Shown piece by piece: positions 53,947 through 64,000 of a stretch of 64,000 nt of DNA. Made by a program: the position numbers and the translations under genes. The notes below the pieces were generated by a model. It worked only from the letters and a program-made list of their open reading frames with translations. It was not told the origin of the DNA and searched no databases. The DNA is from Spongilla lacustris (taxonomy: Eukaryota; Porifera; Demospongiae; Spongillida; Spongillidae). The stretch is taken from positions 4,818,819 to 4,882,818 of the forward strand of contig OX442417.1 in the NCBI GenBank assembly GCA_949361645.1, given 5' to 3'. Each line of letters starts with the position of its first letter. The stretch's first letter is position 1.

Positions 53947-56257
53947 ATGTTGGGTGCTTGTATTATCGTTTTGATAAGTGCTCAATTATGTCCAACTCGT
54001 GCGACAGTATTAGATCGGACGTATACCAACGAATGGGCGGTGAAGGTCAGCGGTGGATTCGAGAGAGCCAATGAGATTGCCTCCAAACATGGATTTGAGA
54101 ACCGCGGACTGGTTGGTGACAGTTCGTGCACCTGCATGCATGTGGGATGATATATATATATGTATCGCAGGTGGGAGGATTGACGGATGTGTATGCCTTT
54201 GTTCTTACTGACTACCCGAAGAGAACCACATCTGCCTTCGTGGATAAAAGCAAAAATCTTGCTGGAGAGGACGGAGTAAGTTTACGCGCAGATAACGGAA
54301 GAGTTATTTTTTAGCATAGTGTGATGCGGCTTGCCTCATGATATGTGTGCGTGAGTGCACCCAGAGGCGGCTGGAAGGAGCCGGGAGTTGGGCCACGCCC
54401 AACAATAAACCTTGGGTTATGGTGCCCCGCCTCCAATCTCTGTCCCTAAAACTATCGACAATTACAAAAAAATAATGTATTTGAGCTTTTAACGCTTATT
54501 CAATTCGAGGTCATTCTTGTATTCTGCGATCCATACATCTACACCACCCGAGCGCATTTTTTTTTTTTACTGAACGTGTAATACCTATACAGTTGACTTA
54601 TCCCCTAAGCCTTCTGCATTTTATATCCCTTCCCATAGTTTCAAGCAGTTGGTAAGTGCATGTACATGCACATGTCATGGCCACTACTTGCCTTTTTGCA
54701 TAATTATGTATGTATGTATGTACATGAAATCAAATCAAATGAACAAACGCTCGTAAACAAGGATTATTAGCTACCATCCAGAGCCGAAGGTATACAGTGC
54801 TACCTCGCAATAGTGGAAAGTCAATACCTCGCAGTAGTGGAGAATACGGATTCTAAGCTAAATGTCCGTATCATAGTGGTAATTAGATACCGCTATGAAC
54901 ACATAAAACAGTTTAACTTCTTCCTAGGAATCCTTATTTTCCACTGTTGCGAGGTGATAGCTTCCTTGCGAGCTAGCACTAGTATGCCACGCCCCCTTTA
55001 GGTGCTACTCGTTTGCTCGGCCCCTCCCATAAGTAGATATACTTGGGCCGTCTCTTAAGCCCTTAAGAAACAAAGGTGCAGTGCTGTAAAAGTCCGTTTA
55101 AAATCATTCAGTTAGTGCACTGAGCATTTTCTTTTTTTAATCACATGCCTCATGTTTTATCAACTAACCTGTAAATTTTTATGCATTTAATTAACTCCTA
55201 AGGTTGAGATTGCTGAGCAACAGCACCTCAGGTTCCACGTGAAGAGGGGATACAGCACTCCTACTGACCCTCACTGGTCCAAGCAATGGCCATGGGTAAG
55301 GTAGAGTATACCTTCCAGGGGCAAATTAATTATTCATACAAATGGTATGTATATTTTGGGCATTATTCATGCCATGCTTTGCAGCAAAAGCTGGAACTAA
55401 TAACGCACACTTTATTATAGCTGTGTATGAATAAATAATGCTTTAACTTGGCTCTGGACAGTATGCAAAGACACAAGTGTCCACTCAACTACACTTCCTT
55501 TTCAGCTTAATACAGGTGTCAACACTTTAACCACAAATGTAGCAGGGCGTGACATCAATGTACAGCCTGCATGGATCCAGGGGCTCACAGGATGTAATGT
55601 CACTGTAGGAGTTGTGGATGATGGTAAGACAATAACAAAACTGCAGGCTGGCTTCTATTTTATATCAATGTATACTTCATATTAGGAGTGGAATACACTC
55701 ACCCTGACCTCAAGACGAATTATGTCAGCAAATTTTTTTTTTCTTTTTTTTTGCCTTTATTATACTATTTTTCAATTCAGGTGTCGACACTTGGTTGGAG
55801 CTTGGATGGGACCAATGATCCCCTCCCAGTAACCATTAGTGAGAGCCATGGGACCAGCTGTGCAGGGGAGATTGGAATGCAGAAGAGCAATGGTTACTGT
55901 GGAGCAGGAGTGGCCTATAACGCAGGCATTGCAGGTCTGTACAGCTCATGTGGATGCATAGACATCTGCATGCCCAACTTAGAATTGTCAAGTAATGGGG
56001 AGCTCTGAACATGTGACCTCAAATCCATTTTCTCACTCTATTAATGCCTAATATATGTGTATATGATACCACAGTTACATATTTTGCTGGTAATTTAACA
56101 ATCAGAAACAGGCTCCTATTAAATTGTGATGAACCATTGGATAAAAATCTTTAGCAACCAAACCCTAGTGGAGCATATATTTAAATGTATATTAAGTGAA
56201 TATTGGAACGAAAAAGTTTTACAATGTGGTACTATTTTACTCCGATACAGGGCCGGT

Positions 56258-56288
<31 letters not shown>

Positions 56289-59200
56289 AAGCTGGGTTAC
56301 TTACCCCGGGCCCCAAGGTATAATAGGGGGCCCGGCGGGCCAATCTCAAGGGGGACCCACCCCCCTCGCTCGTGTTTTCAGGGCCTATGGGGCCCTCAAA
56401 TGATATGTTACCCCGGGCCTCACTACGGCTCTCACCGGCCCTGCTCTGATACATTTTAACACTTGCATCCACTCCCAACATACATGCATGCAATTTGCTT
56501 TGACATCTCAACTAAACTGTGTAATCCAAACTTGGTTTAATTTTCCAACCAAGTTCTGTTGCTTCATTTCTATTTTTGGCCTGAAGTTTGAACGACCTAT
56601 TTTTTATGATTGGCCATCTTACTTATTGATTACAACTGGATTAATTCTTATATATCCATGTGGACGCTACTCATGTCAAATACATGTTTACAGATACCGA
56701 CATATCTTCCTATTCACATGTGTGGTGTAACCAAGGACAATTCATTATTTCATGGACTGGAAACCACAGTAAATTCATGTCGCCAACCTCGCTGCTCATG
56801 AATTATTAATGAGTCCGTACAATTTTTTGGCATCGCTAATTCAAACTGAGCAATGAACCTTTAATTAATAATTATCAGTGTATAGAAATAAATACGGGTC
56901 CAGTCAACATGTGAACATAATCCGGCTTTAGTTAAAGAAACCATCCTGGTATACCGTTAAACGTTCATGATCAGTAAAGTCATAAACCATAACATATTTG
57001 CTAATTGCAGAAGCCTGACAAACAAAACATGCGCATCACGATCGGTATAGGTTAAAATATAATCGTTCGCCATTTCTGTAAGAAACATCCCTTCTAATAC
57101 AAACTACCAATTCAGTTGTATCATATACCATGAAGCGCTGTGAATACATTTCAAAACAAATGTCTACTCATCGGTGCGGTGTGTCCAGGAGCCTGACCAA
57201 AGGCAAAACACGCAGTAAGGGCCGTAGATAACTTTTATAGGTTGTTTTTTTTTTTTTTTTTTTTGGGGGGGGGGGGGGGAATAATGTCATTGTGGTCTAA
57301 ATTCAGTCTAATTCATTCATATTAAATATTCGTCAGTTTATAGGCACGCTACATACAACTTGATTTGAGGCATGCATGCGCGCATTATCAAGGAAAAATC
57401 CCGGCAACAGGAATTGAACCATAGAACGGTTTCATGTTCAAACCTTCCGCATTGGTTTGAAAACGTACATATCAATTATATAACAAACTTAATCGCAGTG
57501 GCACAATAATGCAACGCGCATAGAATTGAAGTACGGGCTAGCCCTTTATATACATGTACTTTCATATTCTGCCCATGATGTGTTTTCATGTTTATACCTT
57601 ATATGTAGGCATCCGTCTGCTTACTACAGAACCTACAGATACACAAGAGGCCGATGCTCTGAGCTATCAGAACAATATAATCAGCGTCTATAGTAACAGC
57701 TGGGGTCCAACTGACGATGCAAAGACAGTGGCAGGACCTGGTACTGTGCTCGCCATGGTATTCCAAAATGGTGTTGCTGTAGTAAGTTTATACTCAATAG
57801 AAATCAGACATGCATTCGATAATTGATTCGTTCAACAGCGATATCGAAAGCAAAGGTAGATCTGTATATGAAAAAAGCATATTGGATAAAAAATAGAGTA
57901 GTGATTCATGTAGTTGTAGCTGTAAACTCTGCACGGAGTGCATACAGCAGCACCAATTATAATCAACACTGATTGGAAACAACAATTGTGGCAGATTTGA
58001 TTTATGGGACCAAAGTTAAAACTCTAAACTATAAACAACTTTAAATGAAACTGTACAATGCTATATCCATAACATCACTATCACATTAACTTCGTATCTA
58101 AGCTATACATTACTCACAACTGGTGGCCAGTGGTGGCACGGGTAGTACAATAACATGTACATGATACCACCAATCGCTTTTCAGTCGAGGTATTTGGTTA
58201 GCTAATTGCATTGATTGTGGCAGCAAGAACATTTTCATGGCGGGAACTCATAATTCAATACGTAGGGATGCCAACGCAACATATAAATTGAATAATGTCA
58301 ACAAAAAAAAAACGTTTCCTAGGGGCGTGGTGGAAAATGATCCATCTCAGCGGCGTAGGGTGATTTATCATACTGAATTATCGACATACATGTAATTCAC
58401 TCAGAATGGCGCAGTACAATCAGTAAAACATACAAATCAATAGATCACAGCACTGTATATATATACACGTAACCGTTAATAACTTCCTAGGGGCGTGGAG
58501 GAAAAGGATCCATCTTTGTATGGGCAGCTGGCAATGGTGGAGATGTTGGTGACTCTTGCGCTGCAGATGGTTATGTAAACAGTATTTACACGATTCCCAT
58601 TGGCGCTGCCTCAAGCACAGGAGACCCTGCATACTATGATGAGCCATGCGCTGCTAAGATAGCGGTGGCATTTGTGGACAATCCTACTATTCCAGATCTT
58701 CAAGTGGTATTGATATGGAGTGCATTAATCGTACTGCATCCAAATGAATTGTATCGTTTCATTACTTTTCTCCCAGAGTACTACTGCCACCAATGGTATG
58801 TGTACTGATACATTTGACGGTACCAGTTCTGCAACTCCTCTGGTATCAGGAGCAGTGGCATTGGTTCTGGAGGCAAAGTGAGGGTTGTGTTAAAATGTAT
58901 TACCAGTTCGATTTTCTGATCTGCCATTGTCCTAAGCAAATTATTCTTGACAAGGCTATAGTTACAATATTAGGGTCAGGTGCATGTGCACCTGTGTAAC
59001 CGGTTATCAAGTTATTCGGGTTATTCGGATATTCGCAAAAACCCATTCCTCGGAAAAAATCGATTATTGCTATTTGAAAAACCTTTTGTGCATCTCCATT
59101 CGGAGATGCTTAGCCTTAGGTATATTCGTCTTTCAAATCGACAATTCGCCTATTATTAGAATACCTATTTATACCGATCGATATCTGGATGCGCGTGTAC

Positions 59201-61026
59201 GATATTATTGTAGGTTCTACGATGAAACGTAACACTAAGTCTTGCACAGTTTACGCTAATGTTCATATATACGTATCAGATACAGTATCAATTAACCGAT
59301 TGTATATGCGTGCAGTATCCATGGAATTCGCGCGAACTAGCCAATAGATCTCCCTCTAAACGCACGAGTCATGATGACGGACAGCTACATCTAAATATAA
59401 TATCAAAGCGAGTTCGCTTATAGTACATTTCGTAACGAGCTTGTTTCTCTGAGCTGATGAATATCGCCGTAATCGCATTTACTAGCTTAGCCTTAGTTAT
59501 ACTAGTATTTTCAAAACTCGCGATGAGACCTCAGTGTGGCCACGCTACGGTCGTGACACGGCCAACTAGGTACGTCGAGCGATTAAGGCCGTTGTCGGAA
59601 GCTGTGATTGCATGTGTGCAGGTCATATCTGGTATGATGTGGGTACAGCTGTCCATGGAGGTATCTGGTGCGATTTAGGCCTATGTCGGTACTGTAGTTG
59701 TGTGCTGAGGGTATCTGCTGTGCATGATGGAAGTAGTTGCGGGCGTCTAGTGTTATGTGTACATGTAGGTAGAAAATGCCTGGTTGAGTGCTGAGTAGCA
59801 ACCATGATTCCGTGAGCATGCTGAATAACCTAGGTATTCGGCTGGGAAATTGTCAATACCTATTAGAAAAAATCGATTATGTTTTTTCAAGTATTCGGTT
59901 TTTTTGAGATCCAGAAAAACTTGATAGGTGTTTTTAAAAAATCGATTTTCATTATTTGAGGGAGGTTATACACCTTAGTTACGATTATTATTCAGTTTGA
60001 AATGGTCACAGATAAAAGAATTGTAAAATGGTGCTGTCTATAGCTATACACATTTTCTACATACAGTTCAAACCTCACATGGAGAGATGTACAGTACCTG
60101 ATTGTGTACACAGCCAATCCAACCATCTTATCTCAAAGCAGTGGGTGGGCAACAAATGGAGCTAGGAGACAGTTCCATCTCAACTTTGGCTTTGGGGCAA
60201 TTGACACTGAAGCCATGGTGACCAGAGCAAGACACTGGGAAACAGTACCAGCACAGGTGGTGAATACTGTATCCATAGCAACAGCTAGGTATGTTATTGT
60301 ACCTTTTGTTGTAAAATTGTTTATTCCAACCATGCACCCAGCACCGTCATTGCTGGTGGCAGTAATGGCTACATGTTTACCTATACTGCCGGAGGTATTG
60401 GCTACCTGGAGACCATGGTAATAAGAATGACCCTTACCATCAATGGAGTATCAAGTAACACCAGTAGCACTTCAAATCGCGGTGACATCTCTGTTCAACT
60501 GAAGTCTCCAAGTGGAACCACCTCAACTCTCTTGCCTAATCGAATCATGGACATCGTGGTTACAGATCCCAACACTAATGCTGCATACTTTAATTGGCCT
60601 TTTAAATCTCTTCACTTCTGGGGAGAGAATCCAGTTGGCACCTGGACCCTTAATGTCACATATTCAGGAGTCTCTGGTACTGTCACAGTCTCTAATACGA
60701 CAGCAGTGTTGTATGGCACCTCCCAAGCACCACAGGCTGTGGCCGGCATTCCATTAATATGTGATCCGGCATGTGCTCGTGGGTGTTCCGGTATGGGACC
60801 AAACAACTGTGATGTATGTGGAACAGGGTACTACCGAGATGCTGTAACCTTGGCATGCACTAAAAGTTGTACCAGTGGAACAGCACACAATGGGTACTGC
60901 TATAACCCATCTGATCCAGATCCTGTGTGTACTAAGGCTATGCCAAGCCCAAGTTCTGCACTGCAACTAAAAACGGCTACTGGCCTGATTTTAGCAATGG
61001 TGGCTGTCATTAAAATGATTGTGTAG
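53947..61026 (+). CDS. Furin/kexin-like proprotein convertase, 11 exons, 688 aa
   Basis: Subtilisin-family (S8B) serine endoprotease that cleaves secretory precursors after basic residues. Exons: 53947-54111, 54171-54275, 55203-55295, 55506-55623, 55686-55723, 55781-55934, 57609-57781, 58491-58703, 58777-58877, 60067-60288, 60342-61026; all phases agree. Residues 1-19 are a signal peptide, ~20-105 the prodomain ending in the self-cleavage site HVKR. Catalytic residues are all present: Asp159 (VVDDG), His196 (SHGTSCAGE), oxyanion Asn297 (WAAGNGG) and Ser370 (GTSSATP). A SNSWGP-TDD-KTV-GPG block is convertase-specific. A P-domain (~440-580) follows, then a Cys-rich module (~590-650) and a hydrophobic C-terminus (~670-688) that may be a TM or GPI signal. 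The start is the ATG opening the signal peptide. Two donors are weak: GTTGGT after exon 1 and GTCAGC after exon 5. Its last third is duplicated at 62.1-63.9 kb and at 11-12.6 kb. Confidence 0.92.
54793..54962. mobile_element. Small MITE in convertase intron 2
   Basis: The left-end sequence acctcgcaatagtggaaa and right-end ttttccactgttgcgaggt are inverted repeats with one mismatch over ~18 bp, about 165 bp apart. Size and termini fit a pogo/Tc1-type MITE; no target duplication assigned. Confidence 0.65.
56248..56443. mobile_element. 196-bp hAT-type MITE with poly-G core, convertase intron 6
   Basis: Termini cagggccggtg and its reverse complement caccggccctg are flanked by the 8-bp near-duplication ctccgata (56240-56247) / ctctgata (56444-56451). 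CAGGG ends plus 8-bp duplication are characteristic of hAT elements. The left part is a G30 run at 56258-56287. Confidence 0.85.
57247..57279. repeat. T18-G15 homopolymer junction
   Basis: A run of T followed directly by a run of 15 G inside convertase intron 6. Confidence 0.9.
58878..60066. other. Convertase intron 9 holding the left copy of the tandem duplication
   Basis: From about 59325 to the exon 10 acceptor the intron resembles 62105-62850 (shared 'gcgaactagccaata', 'aaagcgagttcgctta', 'aaatggtcacagataaaag'). It contains AT-rich 'aaaatcgatt' motifs near 59055 and 59865-59950. No separate gene is recognised. Confidence 0.6.
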
Positions 61027-62104
61027 ATGACTTGTAGATTAATTACATCATAGCAATTGGATAGATACAGTAGTTATATTTCAGTGCAATGAAGTTTAGA
61101 TGTATACATGTATATGCATGTCGTTCAGTGAAATAGAGTGCTATTCAGTATTTTGATATGCGCAATTTATTTGTCATTTTAGGGCTATTAAATTGAGTGG
61201 GAAGATGTGCACATCATTTAGCCAACTTCATTGGATGCATAAATTGAGCTAGGACATATAAGAGTCTTGTACGTATGAAGCAATTTCCAATGCTCCTGCC
61301 AAAAGGTCAGCAGTATCTCATGATTGCAAGACAATTGGATTCTGCATTAAAATCAATGATGTAGTATGATGTCGAATTTCAAGAAGTTATAATGATTTAA
61401 ACTGATGCACACAAAATTGCACATGTACATTGAAGATACACATAAACCATGGGGGTGATTTTCTTTGAAACAATCGAATTGCTAGCTGAGAATCAATCCA
61501 TGTGCTTTGATATGCTAAGCCTAGTGAAATGCAGCGTTGTTATGACATATTGGCATGCCTGTGATCACATTATGTTCAACCAGCTGGGAGTGCATGATAC
61601 AGCACTGTTGAATACTTTCCTGTGCCCTTCATTAGCTGCACGTTAAGAAATCTTCGCTTACAGTGTAGCGATCCATATATAAAACAACTTGCTATAATGT
61701 ATCTCACATATGGCACGTGCACACACACAAACCCTCTAAGATACCTTAATGAATTTATTCATAATTTCTGCACAGCGCCATTCCTTCCAACTGCATTCTA
61801 TAAATTATCTCTGGCTATTGCAATTCGTGCTAACTGTTTTGGATTAGAGGACATCACGTGTAAATACCACCATGTATGATCTTATGATATTTGTAATTCA
61901 TAAGAATTCAACTGAAGCCCACTTTTCAACACTGTCTACCATGCTTACAGTATGCTTACACATGTATACAGTGATCATCCCATCAAAGATGAATATGTAT
62001 ATGGTTAACCTTTAATCCCCCGTCGTCCTACTTACAGGATTATCGTCCTACACGTAGCGTATACTTTGGGACGAAAGTTAAAATAATTTGTACGGGAAGT
62101 ACGT
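61027..62104. other. Spacer between the convertase and its duplicate
   Basis: Contains the 3' untranslated region (a possible ATTAAA at about 61187) and unique AT-rich DNA. No gene recognised. Confidence 0.4.
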
Positions 62105-63814
62105 GTAATTCGCGAACTAGCCAATATGTTTCCCTCTTCACGAGTCATGACGACGGACAGCTCCAGCTACAAATCAAAGCGAGTTCGCTTAGTACATTCC
62201 GCAACGAGCTTGTTTCCTGCATCAATCTCTCTGAGCTTATCGATATCGCTGTGATTGCATTTACTAGCTTAGTTTTAGTTACTAGTATTTCCAACACTCG
62301 CGACGGCGAAATGGTAGTTGCATGGTAAGCTTCATCTGTGGTTCATTTCTTTTGGCATCAAGTACAATTTATAGGTAGACCTCAGCGTGGAGCCATGCTA
62401 AGGTCGGGACAAGCCCAACTAGGTATATGTCGAGCGATATATCGGTAGCTGTGATTGCATGTGTGCAGGTCGTATCTGGTGTGATGTGGGTAGCTGCAGT
62501 TGTGTGCTGAGGGTATCTGGGTCTGGTACATGTAGGTAGCTGTGGTTGAGTGCTGAGTGGCAACCATAACTCCATGAGCAGAAAACCTTAATAACCAAGG
62601 TATTCGGCTGCATGGCAAATTGTCAAAACCTATTCGATAAAAATCGATTATGCTTTTCAAGTGTTTGGAAAAATCGATTTTCAGATCTAGAAAAAGCATG
62701 ATTAGTGTTTTAAAAGTATTTGGAAAAAAATAATCGATTTTTGTTATTCAGGGGAGGTTACACACCCTATTAATAGTTACAATTATAATTCAGTTTGAAA
62801 TGGTCACAGATAAAAGAATTGTAAAATGGTGCTAGTTAGCCACATATAGTCCAAACCTCACATGGAGAGATGTACAGTACTTGATTTTGTACACAGCCAA
62901 TCCAACCATCCTATCTCAAAGCAGTGGATGGGCAAAAAATTGAGCTGGGAGAGAGTTCCATCTCAACTTTGGCTTTGGGGCAATTGACAGATTGAAGACA
63001 TGGTGACTAGATCAAGACACTGGGTAACAGTACCAGCACAGATGGTGAATACCGTATCCATAGCAACAGCTAGGTATGTTATAGTAGCTTTTGTTGTAAA
63101 ATTGTTTATTCCAACCATGCACCCAGCGCATTCATTTCTGGTGGCAGCAATGGCTACATGTTTGCCTAACTGCCGGAGGTATATATTGGCTATTTGGAGC
63201 CCTTGGTAATCAAAATGACCCTTACCATCAATGGAGTATCAAGTACCACCAGTAGCCCTTCAAATCGATCGCAGTGACATCTCTGTTCAACTGAAGTCTC
63301 CAAGTGGAACCACCTCAACTCTCTTGCCTAATCGAATCATGGACACCGTGGTTACTGACCCCAACACTAATGCTGCATACTTTGATTGGCCTTTTAAATC
63401 TCTTCACTTCTGGGGAGAGAATCCAGTTGGCACCTGGACCCCTACTGTCGCATATTCAGGAGCCTCTGGTACTGTCAAGTCTCGAATACAACGGCAGTGT
63501 TGTATGGCACCTCCCAAGCACCACAGGCTGTGGCCGGCATTCCATTAACATGTGATCCAGCATGTGCTCGTGGGTGCTCTGGTATGGGACCAAACAACTG
63601 TGATGTATGTGGAACAGGGTACTACCGAGATGCTGTCACCTTGGCATGCACTAAAAGTTGTACCAGTGGAACAGCACACAATGGGTACTGCTATAACCCA
63701 TCTGATCCAGATCCTGTGTGCACTAAGGCTATGCCTAGCCCGAGTTCTGCACTGCAACTAAAGGCTAATGGCCTGATTTTAGCAATGGTGGCTGTCATTA
63801 AAATGATTGTGTAG
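62105..63814 (+). pseudogene. Tandem duplicate of convertase intron 9 to exon 11, broken
   Basis: Offset about 2.78 kb from the intact copy. 62105-62850 matches intron 9; an acceptor AG is kept at ~62850 before the exon 10 copy. That copy reads through 'SSGWAKN' and then hits TGA (about 62940). The exon 11 copy (about 63124-63814) has a small deletion near 63170, an insertion in the 'TSNRGDI' region and a 4-5-bp deletion near 63478 that shifts the frame, then resumes to the same C-terminus and stop. The catalytic exons are absent. If spliced from exon 9 of the upstream gene it would give a truncated protease lacking an intact P-domain. Confidence 0.9.
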
Positions 63815-64000
63815 ATGACTTATAGTTGAAATACATCATAGCAATTAGATAGATACATATTTATAGCTATTATTATGTAGTTTTATTTCAGTGTGCTAAA
63901 GTTACATTACTAGTAAGGGCATATGTACATGCAGGTTTCTGTTCAGTAATTAGGTTTTTAAGGAAATTGAGTACAATTTTATCTGATATATGCTAAAACA
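63815..64000. other. Downstream flank
   Basis: Continues similarity to the 3' flank at 61027-61130 for roughly 100 bp, then AT-rich DNA to the window edge. Confidence 0.5.

Noticed and set aside
57395..57470. tRNA-like sequence on the minus strand (ggttcaattcc)
   Set aside because: The T-stem bases do not pair and no acceptor stem or anticodon arm can be drawn.
62105..63814. Second functional convertase
   Set aside because: Catalytic exons are missing and the remaining exons carry a stop codon and frameshifts.
1..64000. CRISPR array or bacterial operon
   Set aside because: No regularly spaced identical repeats with unique spacers; gene structure is eukaryotic with GT-AG introns.

Overview
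The window reads as nuclear DNA of an early-branching marine invertebrate, most probably a sponge. This is inferred from gene families and style: short GT-AG introns, single-exon 7TM receptors, a very large beta-helix/multi-TM surface protein, AT-rich intergenic DNA full of foldback MITEs, and many dead fragments of a LINE with a C-terminal restriction-like endonuclease. No rRNA, organellar or bacterial operon signal is visible. A run of exactly 200 N at 19717-19916 is a scaffold join.

Layout. 1-3.8 kb: no recognisable gene. 3.8-9.8 kb (minus): an intact 330-aa 7TM receptor gene and a broken paralogue carrying a 112-bp perfect-stem palindrome with a 9-bp target duplication. 11.2-12.6 kb: a scrambled pseudo-copy of the 3' end of the convertase gene at 54-61 kb, with an internal inversion. 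12.5-19 kb: LINE debris and an 1.08-kb foldback. 19-25 kb: repeats and non-coding DNA. 25.5-30.7 kb (minus): a 1372-aa secreted or surface beta-helix protein with a multi-TM C-terminus, and a truncated paralogue remnant downstream. 32.5-36.6 kb: more LINE debris. 36.7-42.6 kb: nested foldback elements, including a 453-bp palindrome flanked by TTAA. 43.46-46.28 kb (plus): a micro-exon gene. 47.7-51 kb: LINE remnant and satellites. 52.7-53.5 kb: an orphan exon and an integrase-like H2C2 fragment. 53.9-61.0 kb (plus): an 11-exon furin/kexin-like proprotein convertase. 62.1-63.9 kb: a tandem, broken duplicate of its last third.

The most unusual object is the gene at 43461-46275. Reading frame and splice signals support about 21 exons. 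Exon 1 encodes a signal peptide, the next exons an acidic pro-region, and the rest a Cys-rich C-terminal part built almost one residue at a time: ten exons are modelled as 3 nt and others as 6 or 9 nt, separated by introns of 46-101 nt with strong GTAAGN donors. Each late exon is a multiple of three, so any could be skipped without changing frame. The convertase 8 kb downstream keeps all four catalytic residues and could in principle act on secretory precursors, but no link between the two genes can be shown from sequence.
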